Assembly (NCBI GenBank): GCA_973895155.1
Contig: OZ316898.1
Span: forward strand, 13,144,001 to 13,208,000
Origin: Marsupella aquatica
Lineage: Eukaryota; Marchantiophyta
Length of the DNA: 64,000 nt
Direction: 5' to 3'
Part shown: piece by piece, positions 37,210 through 48,678 of the stretch
Numbering within the stretch: the stretch's first letter is position 1
How the letters are laid out: each line of letters starts with the position of its first letter
The notes under the pieces: generated by a model
Database searches by the model: none
Told to the model about the DNA's origin: nothing
What the model saw: only the letters and a program-made list of their open reading frames with translations
Translations under genes and position numbers: made by a program

Positions 37210-39731
37210 TGCGAACTGCATAAACCCAGCACCATATCTCATAGTCCAAGAATTTGTGCCATCTGTCCTTATCTATATAAACAAGGATAAGTGCAATATC
37301 TTTTTAAGTGCAATTCTTAACAAAGTGCACCTCATATACAAAGGATAATTTGCACTTATAGAAAAACAAAGGGAAAACAAAACTTAAGTGCACCATTGCC
37401 ATTTTTGCACAAACCTACACTACATGTCATTCTTGACTCTGAAACTCACATACATGTTGCATAGGTAATTTTCTCCGACAGAGCTTTAGTGTTAACAAAA
37501 AAGACTTAAAATTGCAAAAGGTCAACTTAATATTTCATACACATCTTACACTTAAGACTTTAAGGCTAGAATATTTTTTTCAATCAAGCTCAACTTAACT
37601 TTTGCAAGCATGAATGGTTACTACAACATTCTACACCAAGTAATACTTACAAAATGGTTTTTACACCATTTTACACCTAATCACACCATTTACACTATGG
37701 TTTATATCTCATCATGAGGTTAATTCATGTTCAAATCCATGTTAACCATGTTAAACCAGATTACATATTTCACACTAGATTCCACCATAGGGGGAGTCAA
37801 GAAAATTGTATATACAAACATCCTAATGATACCTCATGATGAAGCTTCAAAGTAAGAACACCATTGAAATATTACTTTGCTATCTCACTTATACCAATTT
37901 ACATGGGTTTACACCCATTTAAAAGGACCTTACACCCTAATTAAGGGCTTTTATACTTATGGTTTTCACACTATATTCACATCAGGGTTGTATACCCATT
38001 CCCAAGGAAAAGAGAATCTTTCTAAGACCAATTTTTTTTCTTGGAGTGAACTTTTTCTTAAGATCAAAGAGGACTAAAATAAGGGACTTCAGATGACTAA
38101 CAACAGTAAAGGTAAAGATGACTTGACTATTAGCAAAGCCCCTACTCTCATCTATACATGAGTTAATGAGGGATTAATATGGGCAAAGCCCCCAACCTAA
38201 CCCCCACATTCTCTTGATCCTTTGGGAATTACTATTACACACAGACCTTATAAATTAACTTGAATTGATTTGAGCCATATCTGATGGCAACTAAGACAAT
38301 TGTACCACTGGAAAATAGTGGGTGGAATGAAGTAGACAAACTCAGATTGATTTCAACAAAATTACATTCGATGCATTGAGAGAAGGGACCAGACGGGAAG
38401 TACTTTTCAAAACAAAGCTTGAGAAGGCCAACACAGGAGACCAAAGAAACCAAAGGGGAGTTCCTCCCCAACTACTGCATGCTAATACACAGGAATTTCC
38501 TTTCATAAAGAACGGTATTAACTAGAAAAGGAAAAGAAGTATTTCTCCATAAAAGAAATCACACTATTTCTTATGTCCAAAAAGCTTATAAATGTCTACC
38601 TTGCCCACCATGACATTTCATACAATGCCAAAATTGATTTAAGGAACAAACATATCATGAAAAGGGAAGGAAAGACATAACGAAAAACACTTATTGGAAA
38701 TTTCTCCACGCAAGAATTGCCCAATTAATTTCATAAATTCAGGGGGAGATATTTTCCCCAGGGTGCCTATTGCACATTAAAAGCTTTGTGCCTAATGCAC
38801 GTGGAAGCAAATGGGTGCCTACTGCACACTCAGGCAGAAAGAAAAGATATTTGATAACTTGAGGGGGAGACCTCATGAAAGGCTTGGCCCCAAGCAATAG
38901 AACCCATGGGATGTGCCTATTGCACAAATGCCTTTTTCACACCAATCAATATTTAAAATGGAACTATGTTCTATGAGTTGGAACCATATGGCCAATTCTG
39001 AAAAATAAAGAATCTTTATACACGATTGGACAGGATGTTCACACATTCACTCACTAATATTGGATGACATATCATGACTACTAAATTTGAAAATAAAACA
39101 GACCTTATCATGATATGGTATCATATGATCATATGAGGTACGGTATCAAGTTATAAGGTACCATCGAGGGTACCATAAGGTGAGATATGGCATGATAAGG
39201 CACCATGAAAGATGGTGTGCCATATCTTAATAGAGTATCTCTATGATATGGATATGGTATATATTATGGTGTGACCAGGTTATGCCAACACCCAATCTAG
39301 GATTGGACACTCCAAACAACTCCAAGGCCAAGGATTTCAACCCACCATATCATCTTCATCCTGAACTAATACATTGTTTTTTCCTTGCATGTAATCTATG
39401 AACATCAAGGAGTCTCCATTACCAGCATGGAACGAGACGCATGATGTAGTCAACATTGCAAAGACCAACCAAGGAGGATCTTCCACAAGACCATAGTATT
39501 GACATAGACATTAAGAGACTTTGTATAAATCGCATACACACATTGTTTTTTAACTACTTAGTATAAAATGGTTCCATAACATATGGTGGTGGCACTCTTT
39601 CCCTCAAAAAGAGGTAGGAGGGTTTTAATGAGACCACACCAATGGCTACCATAGTAAATACTTAATCCATTAAAGTTAGATGTCAACCCTAGTGTGGTTG
39701 CCTTATATCCTATAAAACAACCAAGGGGGAG

Positions 39732-39897
39732 TGTTATAACCAATGGTTTAGGTTAACATCTAGAGTTTAGGGAAAAGGTAGTTACCATAACTACCCACCA
39801 TATGTATATACCTCTTGGACCTCTAATGGACAATCATGATTATTCTTGCTGGTGTATTGGTGTGTCGTTCCATCACAAGGTTACCTACCTTGTAACA
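39732..39897 (+). repeat. 3' LTR
   Basis: Starts TGTTATAACC after the purine tract AAGGGGGAG and ends TTGTAACA followed by AAAAT. A 4-bp insertion and a few substitutions separate it from the 5' LTR. Confidence 0.92.
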
Positions 39898-40353
39898 AAA
39901 ATCATATTAATCTCCTTAGTACTCATAAAATCTGTCAATTATAGGTTTATTCTAAAGGGGTCAACATTTCAGGGGTTGTACAACAAAGATTTCTATTCAA
40001 TTAGAGATTACAAAATCATGGGTAAATTTTATTTTTCAAATAACTTAGTACTCAATTTTTATCTGTTAGGTATTGCTCTTAGTCTTGTGACTCTTGAACT
40101 AACCATACTTAGGCTACCTCAGGTTAGGACTTAGCTAAGGTTAACGGTAGTGCTATTGTGCATATAGCCAGGACTGGTGCCAGTCCTTGGTAGAATTTCA
40201 GTTCATTATTAGAGCTTAAACCCCCCTTTTAAGGGCCAATTTTAAAACTTTCCTCCAGGCTCTTTTGATTGGCTCTCCCCGGGCCAGGTGACCCGACACT
40301 TTAATCGATTGGACAGGGGGAACGGCCCCCTATGAGACCTGATGTACTGTGCG

Positions 40354-40555
40354 CCCTGGGCCCTCAGTCTTAACTAATATGTGGAGAACGTGTGAACGCT
40401 TGAAGGGTAGTTTTTATTCATTTTGAACTAATAATTATAATTATTACCGGTAATAAGGAAACTTTTAATAGTAAAATGGAAATAACAAGGGGTAAACAGA
40501 AAAAGGGCCCGATCGTAGGGGGTCTACTTCTTTTACACGGAGTGAGGGCCCAGGG
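40354..40555. mobile_element. MITE, 202 bp, 8-bp target duplication (hAT-like)
   Basis: Flanked by ACTGTGCG at 40,346-40,353 and 40,556-40,563. Ends CCCTGGGCCCTCAGTCTTAA and complement of CCCTGGGCCCTCACTCCG. Same length as the copy at 37,008 and alike throughout. The 450 bp before it hold nothing recognisable. Confidence 0.93.
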
Positions 40556-40926
40556 ACTGTGCGGGAATATTCCCAAAAAATAAGCTATTTTTTGGCCGTT
40601 AGTTAGAGATTCCAAGGTCCGAACGGTAATTTTTTCCGGTTGTTTTTGGAAAGGTGGTAGCTATTCAAGTTAGCTACAGGGTGCACCACTCCATTCGCAA
40701 TTCCAACATCAATTGCCCATTCACATTTCAGAGGTGGTCAAAACGGGGGAGTTTTCCATGGTTTTACCCACCCTGACCAAAATCTGAATAATTTTTTTGT
40801 CAAAATTTGTTTTCAATTTTTATTTTCAGTTTTGGACTCCTAGCTACATGGGCTACGTGGCAGTGTTGAGTTCTGAGTTTTATAAGAAGTTTAAAAAAAG
40901 ACATTTTTTTGTGATTTTCTCATATG

Positions 40927-42970
40927 AGTGACTCGGAGGATACTGGAATCTGAATTGATGTCGGTGGAGCTTCAGGTTCATGACGGTCAGATGAAGAGTC
41001 TGAGGAGGAGCTAGTCCCGTTTGAGGAGGAACAAGTATCACCGGTACGGTCACCGGTGCGGCATGCAGTGGAGGAAGTTGTTCTACTACCAGAGCTGTCG
41101 GTAGTTGGGAAGAAGAGAGAGATGGCAAGATTTGGAGGAGTGAAGTTTGAGGTGGAAAAGTACGACGGCTGTACTGATTACTTGCTATGGGAGAAGCAAG
41201 TCAAGGGTGTTCTTTGTGCCATGGGCTTAGATCATCTGCTCTCTACGCGCGAGCAGTATGATGGAGAGGAGGAGATTTCTATGAAGTAGTGGAGATAGGA
41301 GCAGGTAATTGTTGTCAATGTAGTGATGCTTTACCTCAAGCCGCATATCATCAAGAAGCTGGATGATTATGCGGATTGCGCATCACTCTTCAAGGCCTTC
41401 AGAGAGAAGTACTACCGGGAAGATGCATCAGATCGGCTGTACAAGAAGTCTCTCTTGATGAGCCTCAGGCTCAAGGACGGGAGCAAGTTGTAGGATCACC
41501 TAGATGAGTTTGATAGCATGACGGTGGATCTGTCAAACCTAGGTAAGGGAGTTAAAGATGAGGATAAGGCCTTGCTTCTGCTAAGCTCCTTACCGCCATC
41601 TTATCAGGGCTTGAACCAGGTGCTCTTGTACAGAGATCTGAAGTCTATTTTGTATGATGAGGTGGTGAGCTCTCTATTGTCTGATGATGCTCAGAAGAAG
41701 CTGGGTCTAGCACAGACAACATCTTCTTCTGGTATTGCGTTGAACGTGAATCATGGAAAACCAGCGCAGTGCACGAATGGGCATAACAGATTTACATCTA
41801 TGTCAAGGGGGAGATCTAAATCGAGAGGAAATGTGGCAAGCCAGGCCACATGAAGAGAGATTGTCGGGTAAAGGACTCTACCCCATCAGCTAATGCGGCA
41901 TCTAGCGCACATGAGGTAGATTTACTCGATGATGACATTTTATGATGCCATTCCTTTGCCCTCAACGTAGTATCACATCAGGGAGATGATGGTTGGATAC
42001 TAGATAGTGCTTGTACCTTTCACATTTGCTATAGGAGAGAGTTTTTCAGCTCTTACACGGTTTCCAATGGTTCAATGTTGATGGGAAGTGGAATCTCATG
42101 CCAAGTAGTTGGACTTGGATCTGTGAGATTACAGATGTTTGATGGTGTTGTAAGAACAGTGCAGAATGTGAGAAATATTCCTAGCATGATGCAAAATCTC
42201 ATTTCACTTGGAATGTTAGAAGCAAATGGCCATCAGTGGAGTTCTGCTAATGATGTTCTTCAGGTTTCAACCGGTACTAAGGTTGCGTTGAAGGGAAAGA
42301 GGCACAAAAATTTGTATGTTTTGGAGGGCAGAGTAGTATGCGATGAAGCCAATATAACCTTATCTCATGAAGAGACGGCCCGGCTGTGGCACTTCCGGCT
42401 AGGTCACATGAGTGAAAAAGGTTTGGCTGTACTTCTAAAAAGAGGTTTGATTTCTAATTTGTAGTCTAGTAAGTTAGATTTCTGTGAGCATTGTGTGCTT
42501 GGGAAGCAGCACAGGAAACCCTTTGGAGTTGGAACTCACACTAGCAAGAAGATACTTGAGTATGTACATAGTGATGTGTGGGGACCAACCCCTACTCCCT
42601 CACACTCAAGACGGTTATACTATGTCACGTTCATAGACGATTACTCAACTGAAGGTATGTGTGGATCTACTTCCTCCACAACAAGTCTGATGTTTTTGCC
42701 ACATTTAAGGAGTGAAAAGCCCAAGTTGAGAATCAGATTGGTAACAAGGTGAGATATCTTCGATCGGATAACGGCGGTGAATACGGTTCCGGGGAATTTG
42801 GAACGTATTGTAAGGAGCAGGGGATTACATGTCATCTCACAACAAGTTATACTCCTCAGCAAAATGATGTTTCTGAGAGGCTCAACCGAATACTATTGGA
42901 ACGCTCGAGGAGTATGTTGAGTCAATCATGCTTACCACATGAGTTTTGGGCTGAAGCTGTCAACACTACA
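40927..42970 (+). pseudogene. Ty1/copia polyprotein, 5' half, degenerate and truncated by insertion
   Basis: In order: a UBN2-type gag (FEVEKYDGCTDYLLWEKQVK, about 41,122 on), a CCHC knuckle with a frame change (CGKPGHMKRDC, about 41,830), the protease (DGWILDSACTFHICYRR, about 41,990), a GAG-pre-integrase zinc region (LWHFRLGHM..FCEHCVLGKQHR, about 42,390-42,510) and the integrase core (VHSDVWGP, FIDDYS, RSDNGGEY, SERLNR). At least five in-frame stops and shifts lie in it. The reading breaks after AEAVNTT at 42,970, where the large TIR element begins. Reverse transcriptase and RNase H are therefore beyond the window or lost. The 5' LTR could not be defined. Confidence 0.88.
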
Positions 42971-43319
42971 AACACGCTGACCGACCAAACGATAAGTGTG
43001 ACGACCAAACGAGAAGTGTGTTTTGATTTTTGCAAAAAACAGCAAAAAATATCTTAAATTGATATCAAAAATACAAATTCTTAGATGAATGCAAAATTGG
43101 ATCCAACATCGAATTCCAAATTGAGATACTTTTTGACAAAAAATGGAAAATCATTAAAATCTTGGATTTTAGAACAATTGATCCCATAAATATTTGTCAA
43201 ACAGAAAACCCATAAAACAATGATTTTCAAGTCCTATTTCCGCGCACTAAATCAATTCGCCCGGAAAAACTTGAATAACACAAATCTCCATTTGACAAGC
43301 AAATCATTCAAACCAAAAT

Positions 43320-43770
43320 GGGATACGCCGTATCCCGTTTCAGATTCATCCGTTGAAAATCAAACAAAAACACGCTAAGTTGATCATTTGTGGCCTTTAG
43401 TTACCATATCGGGTAAACTAGATTTGAATGTTTACCAAAGGTAAAATGACGTACTGCATAAACTTTACTAGTGACCACGGTCGACCAACGCAATCAGTTA
43501 AGTTAACTCAAGCAGATGGTTGGACATATTGTAGACCGTTTATTTCCCAACCGCCAACCTCCATCTAACAAATTAGAGATATGAATACCAACAAGGATCC
43601 ATGGATCCCATTTTATTTCCCAAGTCCAAAAAGAACTCAACCAAAAGTCGGGGTGAATACAAAATGGGATCCACGGATCCCATTTGGTATTCACCCTTCC
43701 AAATTTGCCATTGTCGAACCCCCGCGTTGCTAAATCAACGTTTGAATACCAATCGGGATCCATGGATCCC
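43320..43770. repeat. Palindrome cluster near the outer element's left end
   Basis: GGGATACGCCGTATCCC lies at 43,320-43,336, 350 bp inside the end. Then come GGATCC-type sites at 43,595-43,608, 43,666-43,681 and 43,755-43,770. Each has GAATAC-like half-sites 5-8 bp outside the core in inverted orientation. Confidence 0.88.
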
Positions 43771-43875
43771 ATTGTCCGATCCAACTCAAGAAACAAACAA
43801 TTTTGGAATACTCTTTTCTCTCAAAGATCAATTTTCTTCTCGTTTAAAGATTTGTACGAACCAATGAATGGAAGC

Positions 43876-43906
43876 CACGTGGACACATTCCCCAAAACTA
43901 TATAAG
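43876..43906 (+). promoter_or_regulatory. G-box and TATA box of the outer DUF7869 gene
   Basis: CCACGTGG with CACGTG at 43,876-43,881 and TATATAAG at 43,899-43,906, about 150 bp before the ATG. The inner copy has the same CACGTG-then-TATA order in front of its gene. Inferred from position. Confidence 0.5.
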
Positions 43907-44054
43907 AACAAGCTTGCATACGATTCTGTCTTCAGTTTTTACGACTCATTTTAGGTTCTCAAATAGTGAGTCTCTATTTTCCTAGATTGGAGTCACCGAA
44001 ACGTTCCACTCCCCATAGGAATCCTTAGTCTTATAGAACCTTGATACTATCTCA

Positions 44055-46367
44055 ATGGCGTCTTCAGGTGACGAGTCTATTTATAGTTCTGATGCATCTT
44101 TGCCAGATGTTGTTCGCAAATTCATTCCATCTCGTTTGATGAAGGACCAGTTTCACAAAGAGTTTTGCCAGAGATGTCATTTTCATCAGATTCAGAGAGT
44201 TCAGGGTCTGATTTTGAGTCTGGGAGAAGTGTTGTTGGAGCTCCAACATCTTATTATGTTTCTCCAAGTAAACCACTTAAACGACGTTTGCTTGGGAGAA
44301 AGTCCACTGTCATACCCTTAGGTCAGACTAGTTCACCGCAAACCCCTCCAGATGCACCCAAACGTCGGCCTCGGTTTCTAATGCCAAGAACAATGTTGCC
44401 ATGTAGGCCCGCCAAGAGATCTCCTCTAGTTTTCCTGATGTCGCGTCCTCCTGGAGTCCAGATAGCTTTGTCTAGTGTGCAATCGCAGTTTGAGCAAATA
44501 AGAAGTTCGACGGTGCTAGAAGTGCCGGCCGCACGAAGAATATCCAGAGGGATCCCTACTCGAAGTTTGCGGAATGGAGAGCGTGCATTGCCAATTTCAT
44601 CTCCTTTGCTACCAAATTCCATTAGTGGAATACCAAGTGGGATCCCACTTGGTATTCCCTCCTGGAATTTTACTAAATGGCGAGCCAGAATTGCAAATTG
44701 GGCGACCTTCGCCTACTGATTTGGTGGGAGGAATGCAAAATGGGATCCATGGATCCCACTTGGTATCCCCTCCTGGAATTTTACCAAATGGTGAGCCCAA
44801 AATGCGAAGCGGACAACCATTGCCTGCTGATTTGGGGAGAGGAATGCGGAAGGGGATCCGTGGATCCCACTTGGTATCCCCTCCTGGAATTTTACCAAAT
44901 GTTGAGCCCGAATTGCGAAGCAGTCAAACTTTGTTAGTCGCTTTGGGTGGAGGAATGAGACAGGGGATCCGTGGATCCTACTTTGTTTTACACAATGGAA
45001 AATTGTCAAGCGCTGCCATAGAACCACAAGTGGGGCAGCTCTCACTTCAAAGTCCAAGTGGACAAATACAAGTTGGGATCCACAGATCCCATTTCGTGTT
45101 CCCATCGGTGATTTCGCCTAGTGGTCAATCAAACGTCAACTTTGGGCTTCGAAGCCCTTTGGCTTGAATGCAGTGTGAGGTTGCTGGATCTTTGGTAGGA
45201 CGACCACTTCAAAAGGGAGGAAGGAGATCAAGTGTCACAAATGCTACAGGTGTCCATCAAATTCCTCACAGATTGTTGCGAAGTGCGTTGCCACAAACTT
45301 GCCCAGAAAATTCAAGGCTAGAAGGAAAATTGAAGGTTGTTCAGAGACTATTCAATGGTCAGGATGATCCGTCTAGTCGAGAGACACCAAGACAAGGAGT
45401 ACATTCTCAAAGACAAGTGGGGAATACTCCTGTAGAAGCAAGGAATATCGGTAGAAGATTTCAGAGAAGAAATCTTTGGGTACCAATTTCTTTTCCAGAA
45501 GAATCTGAAGAAGAATCGGAGGTACCAGCCGATGCCGTAGAGGATGCCATAGGGACTGTTGAAATCTCAAATATTGTTAAAGAGATCCTTGGTCGCGAGA
45601 GTGCTCACGAATCAGTCTTAGAAAATGTAGAGAGTGAAAGTAATACTGGAGAAGATCAAGATACTTTTGTTTTAAGTTCAATGAGTCCCATGGAAAGTAG
45701 TGGAGGAGTGAATTCTCCCGACACAATACAGGATAGAGTAGAGGTGAGAAGACCAAGCAAAAAAATTAGAGACCAGATGATTCGAAAAGATAGGCTTATC
45801 AATACAAACTTGAAAAAATGAAAAATTAAAGATATTTTTAAGTATTCCTGTTGTGACAAGTTTTGCTTGAGGTCTTTAGGTCTAGAAGAATGTTGGAAAC
45901 AACGTAAGTATTATTTTGGTCTCTCACACTCACAAAAAAACATTCTTTTGCGAGGATGTATTATGAGTAATTATAATACTTCCCGTGGATATAGTGTGAA
46001 TGGACAAACTATTTGTAGAGGAGGTTTCAAGAAACCATATTCCATAGGGAATAATAGGTTGGCTACAATCCATGCAAACATGTTCACCAGGATTGAACGA
46101 GATACATTCTGTAAGGAAGACTCGCCTTCATTTCTCAACTTGGTGGAATGGTTGAAAGATTTCTTTCAAAAAAACATGGATAGTCTTCCCCATAAAGAAA
46201 TTCATCACTTGCCAGACAATTGGACAAAGCAAGAGATTCATGAAATTTTTCTCGCCGAAACAATCTTGCGGGAAGAGCAATATGTTACATATTCTTATTT
46301 CTTGCGCGTTTGGAAGAAGAAGTTTTCAAATGTTCGGATTCCCAAAAGGAGTCATTTTTCCACTTGT
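44055..46367 (+). pseudogene. DUF7869 transposase-like gene of the outer element, 5' part
   Basis: Starts MASSGDESIYSSDASLPDVV and runs parallel to the inner element's gene. Compared with that copy it has a small deletion that shifts the frame at about 44,145, a TGA at 45,819-45,821 where the inner copy has an Arg codon, and the 17.4-kb insertion after 46,367 within FSTC. The domains are a Ser/Pro/Arg-rich N-terminus, a stretch of about 34-residue repeats made from palindromes (44,627-45,090), a Cys cluster (YPCCDKFCLRSLGLEECW) and RIPKRSHFSTC. Dead copy, continued at 63,824. Confidence 0.85.
44627..45090 (+). repeat. GGATCC-type palindromes inside coding sequence, outer copy
   Basis: A perfect 32-bp palindrome occupies 44,627-44,658. 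Cores GGGATCC-N2-GGATCCC follow at 44,742-44,757 and 44,853-44,868, with weaker ones at about 44,963-44,978 and 45,075-45,090, at a period of 103-114 bp. The frame at 44,574-45,164 reads through all of them and yields repeats of the type GIRGSHLVSPPGILPN. Confidence 0.88.
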
Positions 46368-46411
46368 AACACGGTGACGGACCAAACGAGAAGTGTGACC
46401 ACACTTCTCGT
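46368..46411. repeat. Left terminal inverted repeat and subterminal hairpin of the inner element
   Basis: The TIR of about 35 bp ends in GAGAAGTGTGACCAC; the sequence GAGAAGTGTG-AC-CACACTTCTC at about 46,387-46,408 is a perfect 10-bp hairpin, formed by the TIR and an inverted partial copy of itself. Confidence 0.9.
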
Positions 46412-46531
46412 TTCACCCGCGGTGAAAAAAGTTTCTAAGGCAAAAAAGTCTTGGATACGGAATTAGTGTTCCCACTAAAAACTAGTTTTTCGAATTGAAA
46501 AAATGGGAAAAATTGACACGAATACGAAGAT

Positions 46532-47075
46532 GGGATACGGCGTATCCCATTTCGGATCCAACCGCGGAATTCCCAAAAAACAAACGCAGTAAAAGTGCCG
46601 ATATTGGTTTACCCGACAAGAATATTCCAAAACGATTCTTCTCAACGGTAACATTAACCGACTTCGATGCAACTGTAGTCAAATACTAACCACGGTCAGT
46701 GAGAAAACTATAAATAGGAGATCACCTCTTGAGAATTTTACGCTCATTTTTTCTCGCTCTGTATACTCTTACTCTCGACGAATGCACACCGTCTATACAA
46801 ACTCGTATTCCCCAAAAATCAGTTTTGACGAATAGGTGAGAATCTTCCTAAAAATGGCGAGGACGAGTCCCAAATGGGATACGGCGTATCCCGTTTGGGA
46901 TTCAACCCTCAAATTTCAAGTTTTCGTTTCACATTAGCTAAAAAAGGAGGTTGGATGCGAAGTGGGATACGAGGTATCCCATGTCGCATCCAACCTCCGA
47001 ATATGAAGTAGCGTAGGTCTACTCTCAAATATCAAAACGTCAATGTTGAATGCGAAATGGGATACGGCGTATCCC
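46532..47075. repeat. GTATCCC-type palindrome cluster, inner element left side
   Basis: Cores GGGATAC-N3-GTATCCC at 46,532-46,548, 46,876-46,892, 46,964-46,980 and 47,059-47,075, with inverted outer half-sites such as GGATGCGAA and TCGCATCC around the third. The last three fall in a probable 5' leader intron (46,836-47,187). Confidence 0.92.
46708..46716 (+). promoter_or_regulatory. TATA box of the first inner-element gene
   Basis: CTATAAATA followed by GGAG. The same TATAAATAGGAG occurs at 53,588 before the next gene, so the two promoters share a core. A leader intron would start at 46,836 (AATAG|GTGAGA). Confidence 0.5.
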
Positions 47076-47548
47076 GTTTGGGATTCACTGACTCTTCAAA
47101 TGTCCAGTTTTGATTGCCCATGTGGTATTTATGTAGAGTTTATTTGAATGATGGGAAAAACCTTATGGATTACTGATTGTTTCGCAGGCGAAGTTCAACT
47201 GAACTGTACGCACTGAAGCTCTTGCTGCCTTTCAGTGACCGACACCCACTCAAGCTTAAGCTTTCCTTGAAAAACGAAGTTTTCTCTTATGAGTCTAATG
47301 GCGGTTCAGAATCAAAACCTTGAGAAACGTGCTCATCGATTGTATAAGCGATTAGTTGCACTCAAAGTTCTTTGTCCTGGATTAGGCGCGCTATGGACCG
47401 GAGGCGTGGATCCACATGATAGTTTGAATCCACTCCTGTGACGCCGCCGGTACGGCGGTTAATGAGTGATTCGGTCTAACTGCGCTCGGCACGCGCGTTA
47501 GGAGTGTCTTAGACCGCTATTATTAGCATAACGATAGTATTTAGGTTA

Positions 47549-48663
47549 TCGTGATACGGGCCTTGCATGAAGAAGAAGCTGGAGGCCATTTCGCGGCGGT
47601 CACGACAGCCCGAAAGATTCTGGACTCGGGGTATTGGTGGCCGACGTTGCATCGGGATGTACAGCGCTTCATTAAGGGCTGTGACCTGTGTCAGCGGGCT
47701 GGGGCCCCGAGACGGGCTCATCATCACCCGCTCACATCTGTGCTCCCATTGGCACCATTCAAAAAATGGGGAATTGATTATATCGGGCCGTTTACTCCCG
47801 TTACCCGAAGGCAAAGATGCAGGTACATCCTACTAGCTATTGATTACTCCACCAAGTGGGTCGAAGTGCGGGCTACGGTAAAGGACGATGCCGCAACCAG
47901 TGCCAGATTCTTATACAAACAGATTTTCACCCGATTCGGCCCGCCCTTAGAATTGGTAAGCGACCGTGGAACCCACTTCCTCAATGACACCGTAGCCGAG
48001 CTTACGGAGCGTTACCTAGTCAAGCACCGCAAGACTATCCCGTATCATCCTAAAGCCAATGGGATGGCGGAGAGAGCAAATGGTATCATTGGGAAGATCC
48101 TCAACAAAACTGTAGCTGCGCACAAAACGGATTGGGATGATAAGTTGTACGCAGCGGTGTACTCGTATAATCTCGCTTACAAAACTACTACGAGTCACAG
48201 CCCGTACTTTCTCGTGTTTGGCCAACATTCGTTAGTGCCCGTCGAGTTTGAAGTACACACTCCATGAGTCAGCATTCGGGATCGCTTACCTGAATCTGAA
48301 AGTTCGTCAGACCAAGCTTATCAGATTGAAGCCTTGGAAGAAGCACGGCTACTAGCAACTCGACACGCCGTGAAGAAACAGGCAACTTTGAAGAAGCAGC
48401 ACGACAAAGGACTACGGAGGGTCGACGTCGTGGCAGGCGATCTAGTCCTTCTGTACGATAGTAGGTACATGCAGTTTCCAGGGAAGCTTCATACCCGGTG
48501 GTTAGGGCCCTTCCTTGTCAATCAGATCTACCGTAACGGATCTTTGGAGCTTGCGACGTATGCCAGCGATTTACTCCCCACGCGAATCAGCTACGATTGT
48601 GTAAAAAAGTACCACCATCAAGATGACGACGCCGAGAGTGATGTTCGCGAGGATGCTTCATAA
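47549..48663 (+). pseudogene. Gypsy integrase, 3' part of pol
   Basis: Zinc-binding HHCC part (LHEEEAGGHF, CDLCQR), then the core with IDYIGP, LVSDRGTHF and MAERANG carrying the D-D-E residues, then a C-terminal part with VAGDLVLLYDSR and KLHTRWLGPFLV. A TGA at 48,265-48,267 interrupts an otherwise open frame that ends in TAA at 48,661. Integrase inserts reverse-transcribed DNA. The frame starts immediately after the LTR fragment, an internal deletion junction. No chromodomain is seen. Confidence 0.9.
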
Positions 48664-48678
48664 TTAAGCAGGGAGCTA

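Larger units (their letters stand above)
34503..39897 (+). mobile_element. Non-autonomous LTR retrotransposon with 164-166 bp LTRs
   Basis: LTRs at 34,503-34,666 and 39,732-39,897 are about 95% alike by eye, start TGTTATAACC and end TTGTAACA. Target duplication AAAAT is exact at 34,498-34,502 and 39,898-39,902. After the 5' LTR comes CGTTATCAACACG, a priming-site form known from plant copia elements; before the 3' LTR is the polypurine tract AAGGGGGAG. The 5.06-kb interior encodes no gag or pol. Very short LTRs with a long non-coding interior fit a LARD-like derivative of copia. A 202-bp MITE sits inside at 37,008. Confidence 0.92.
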
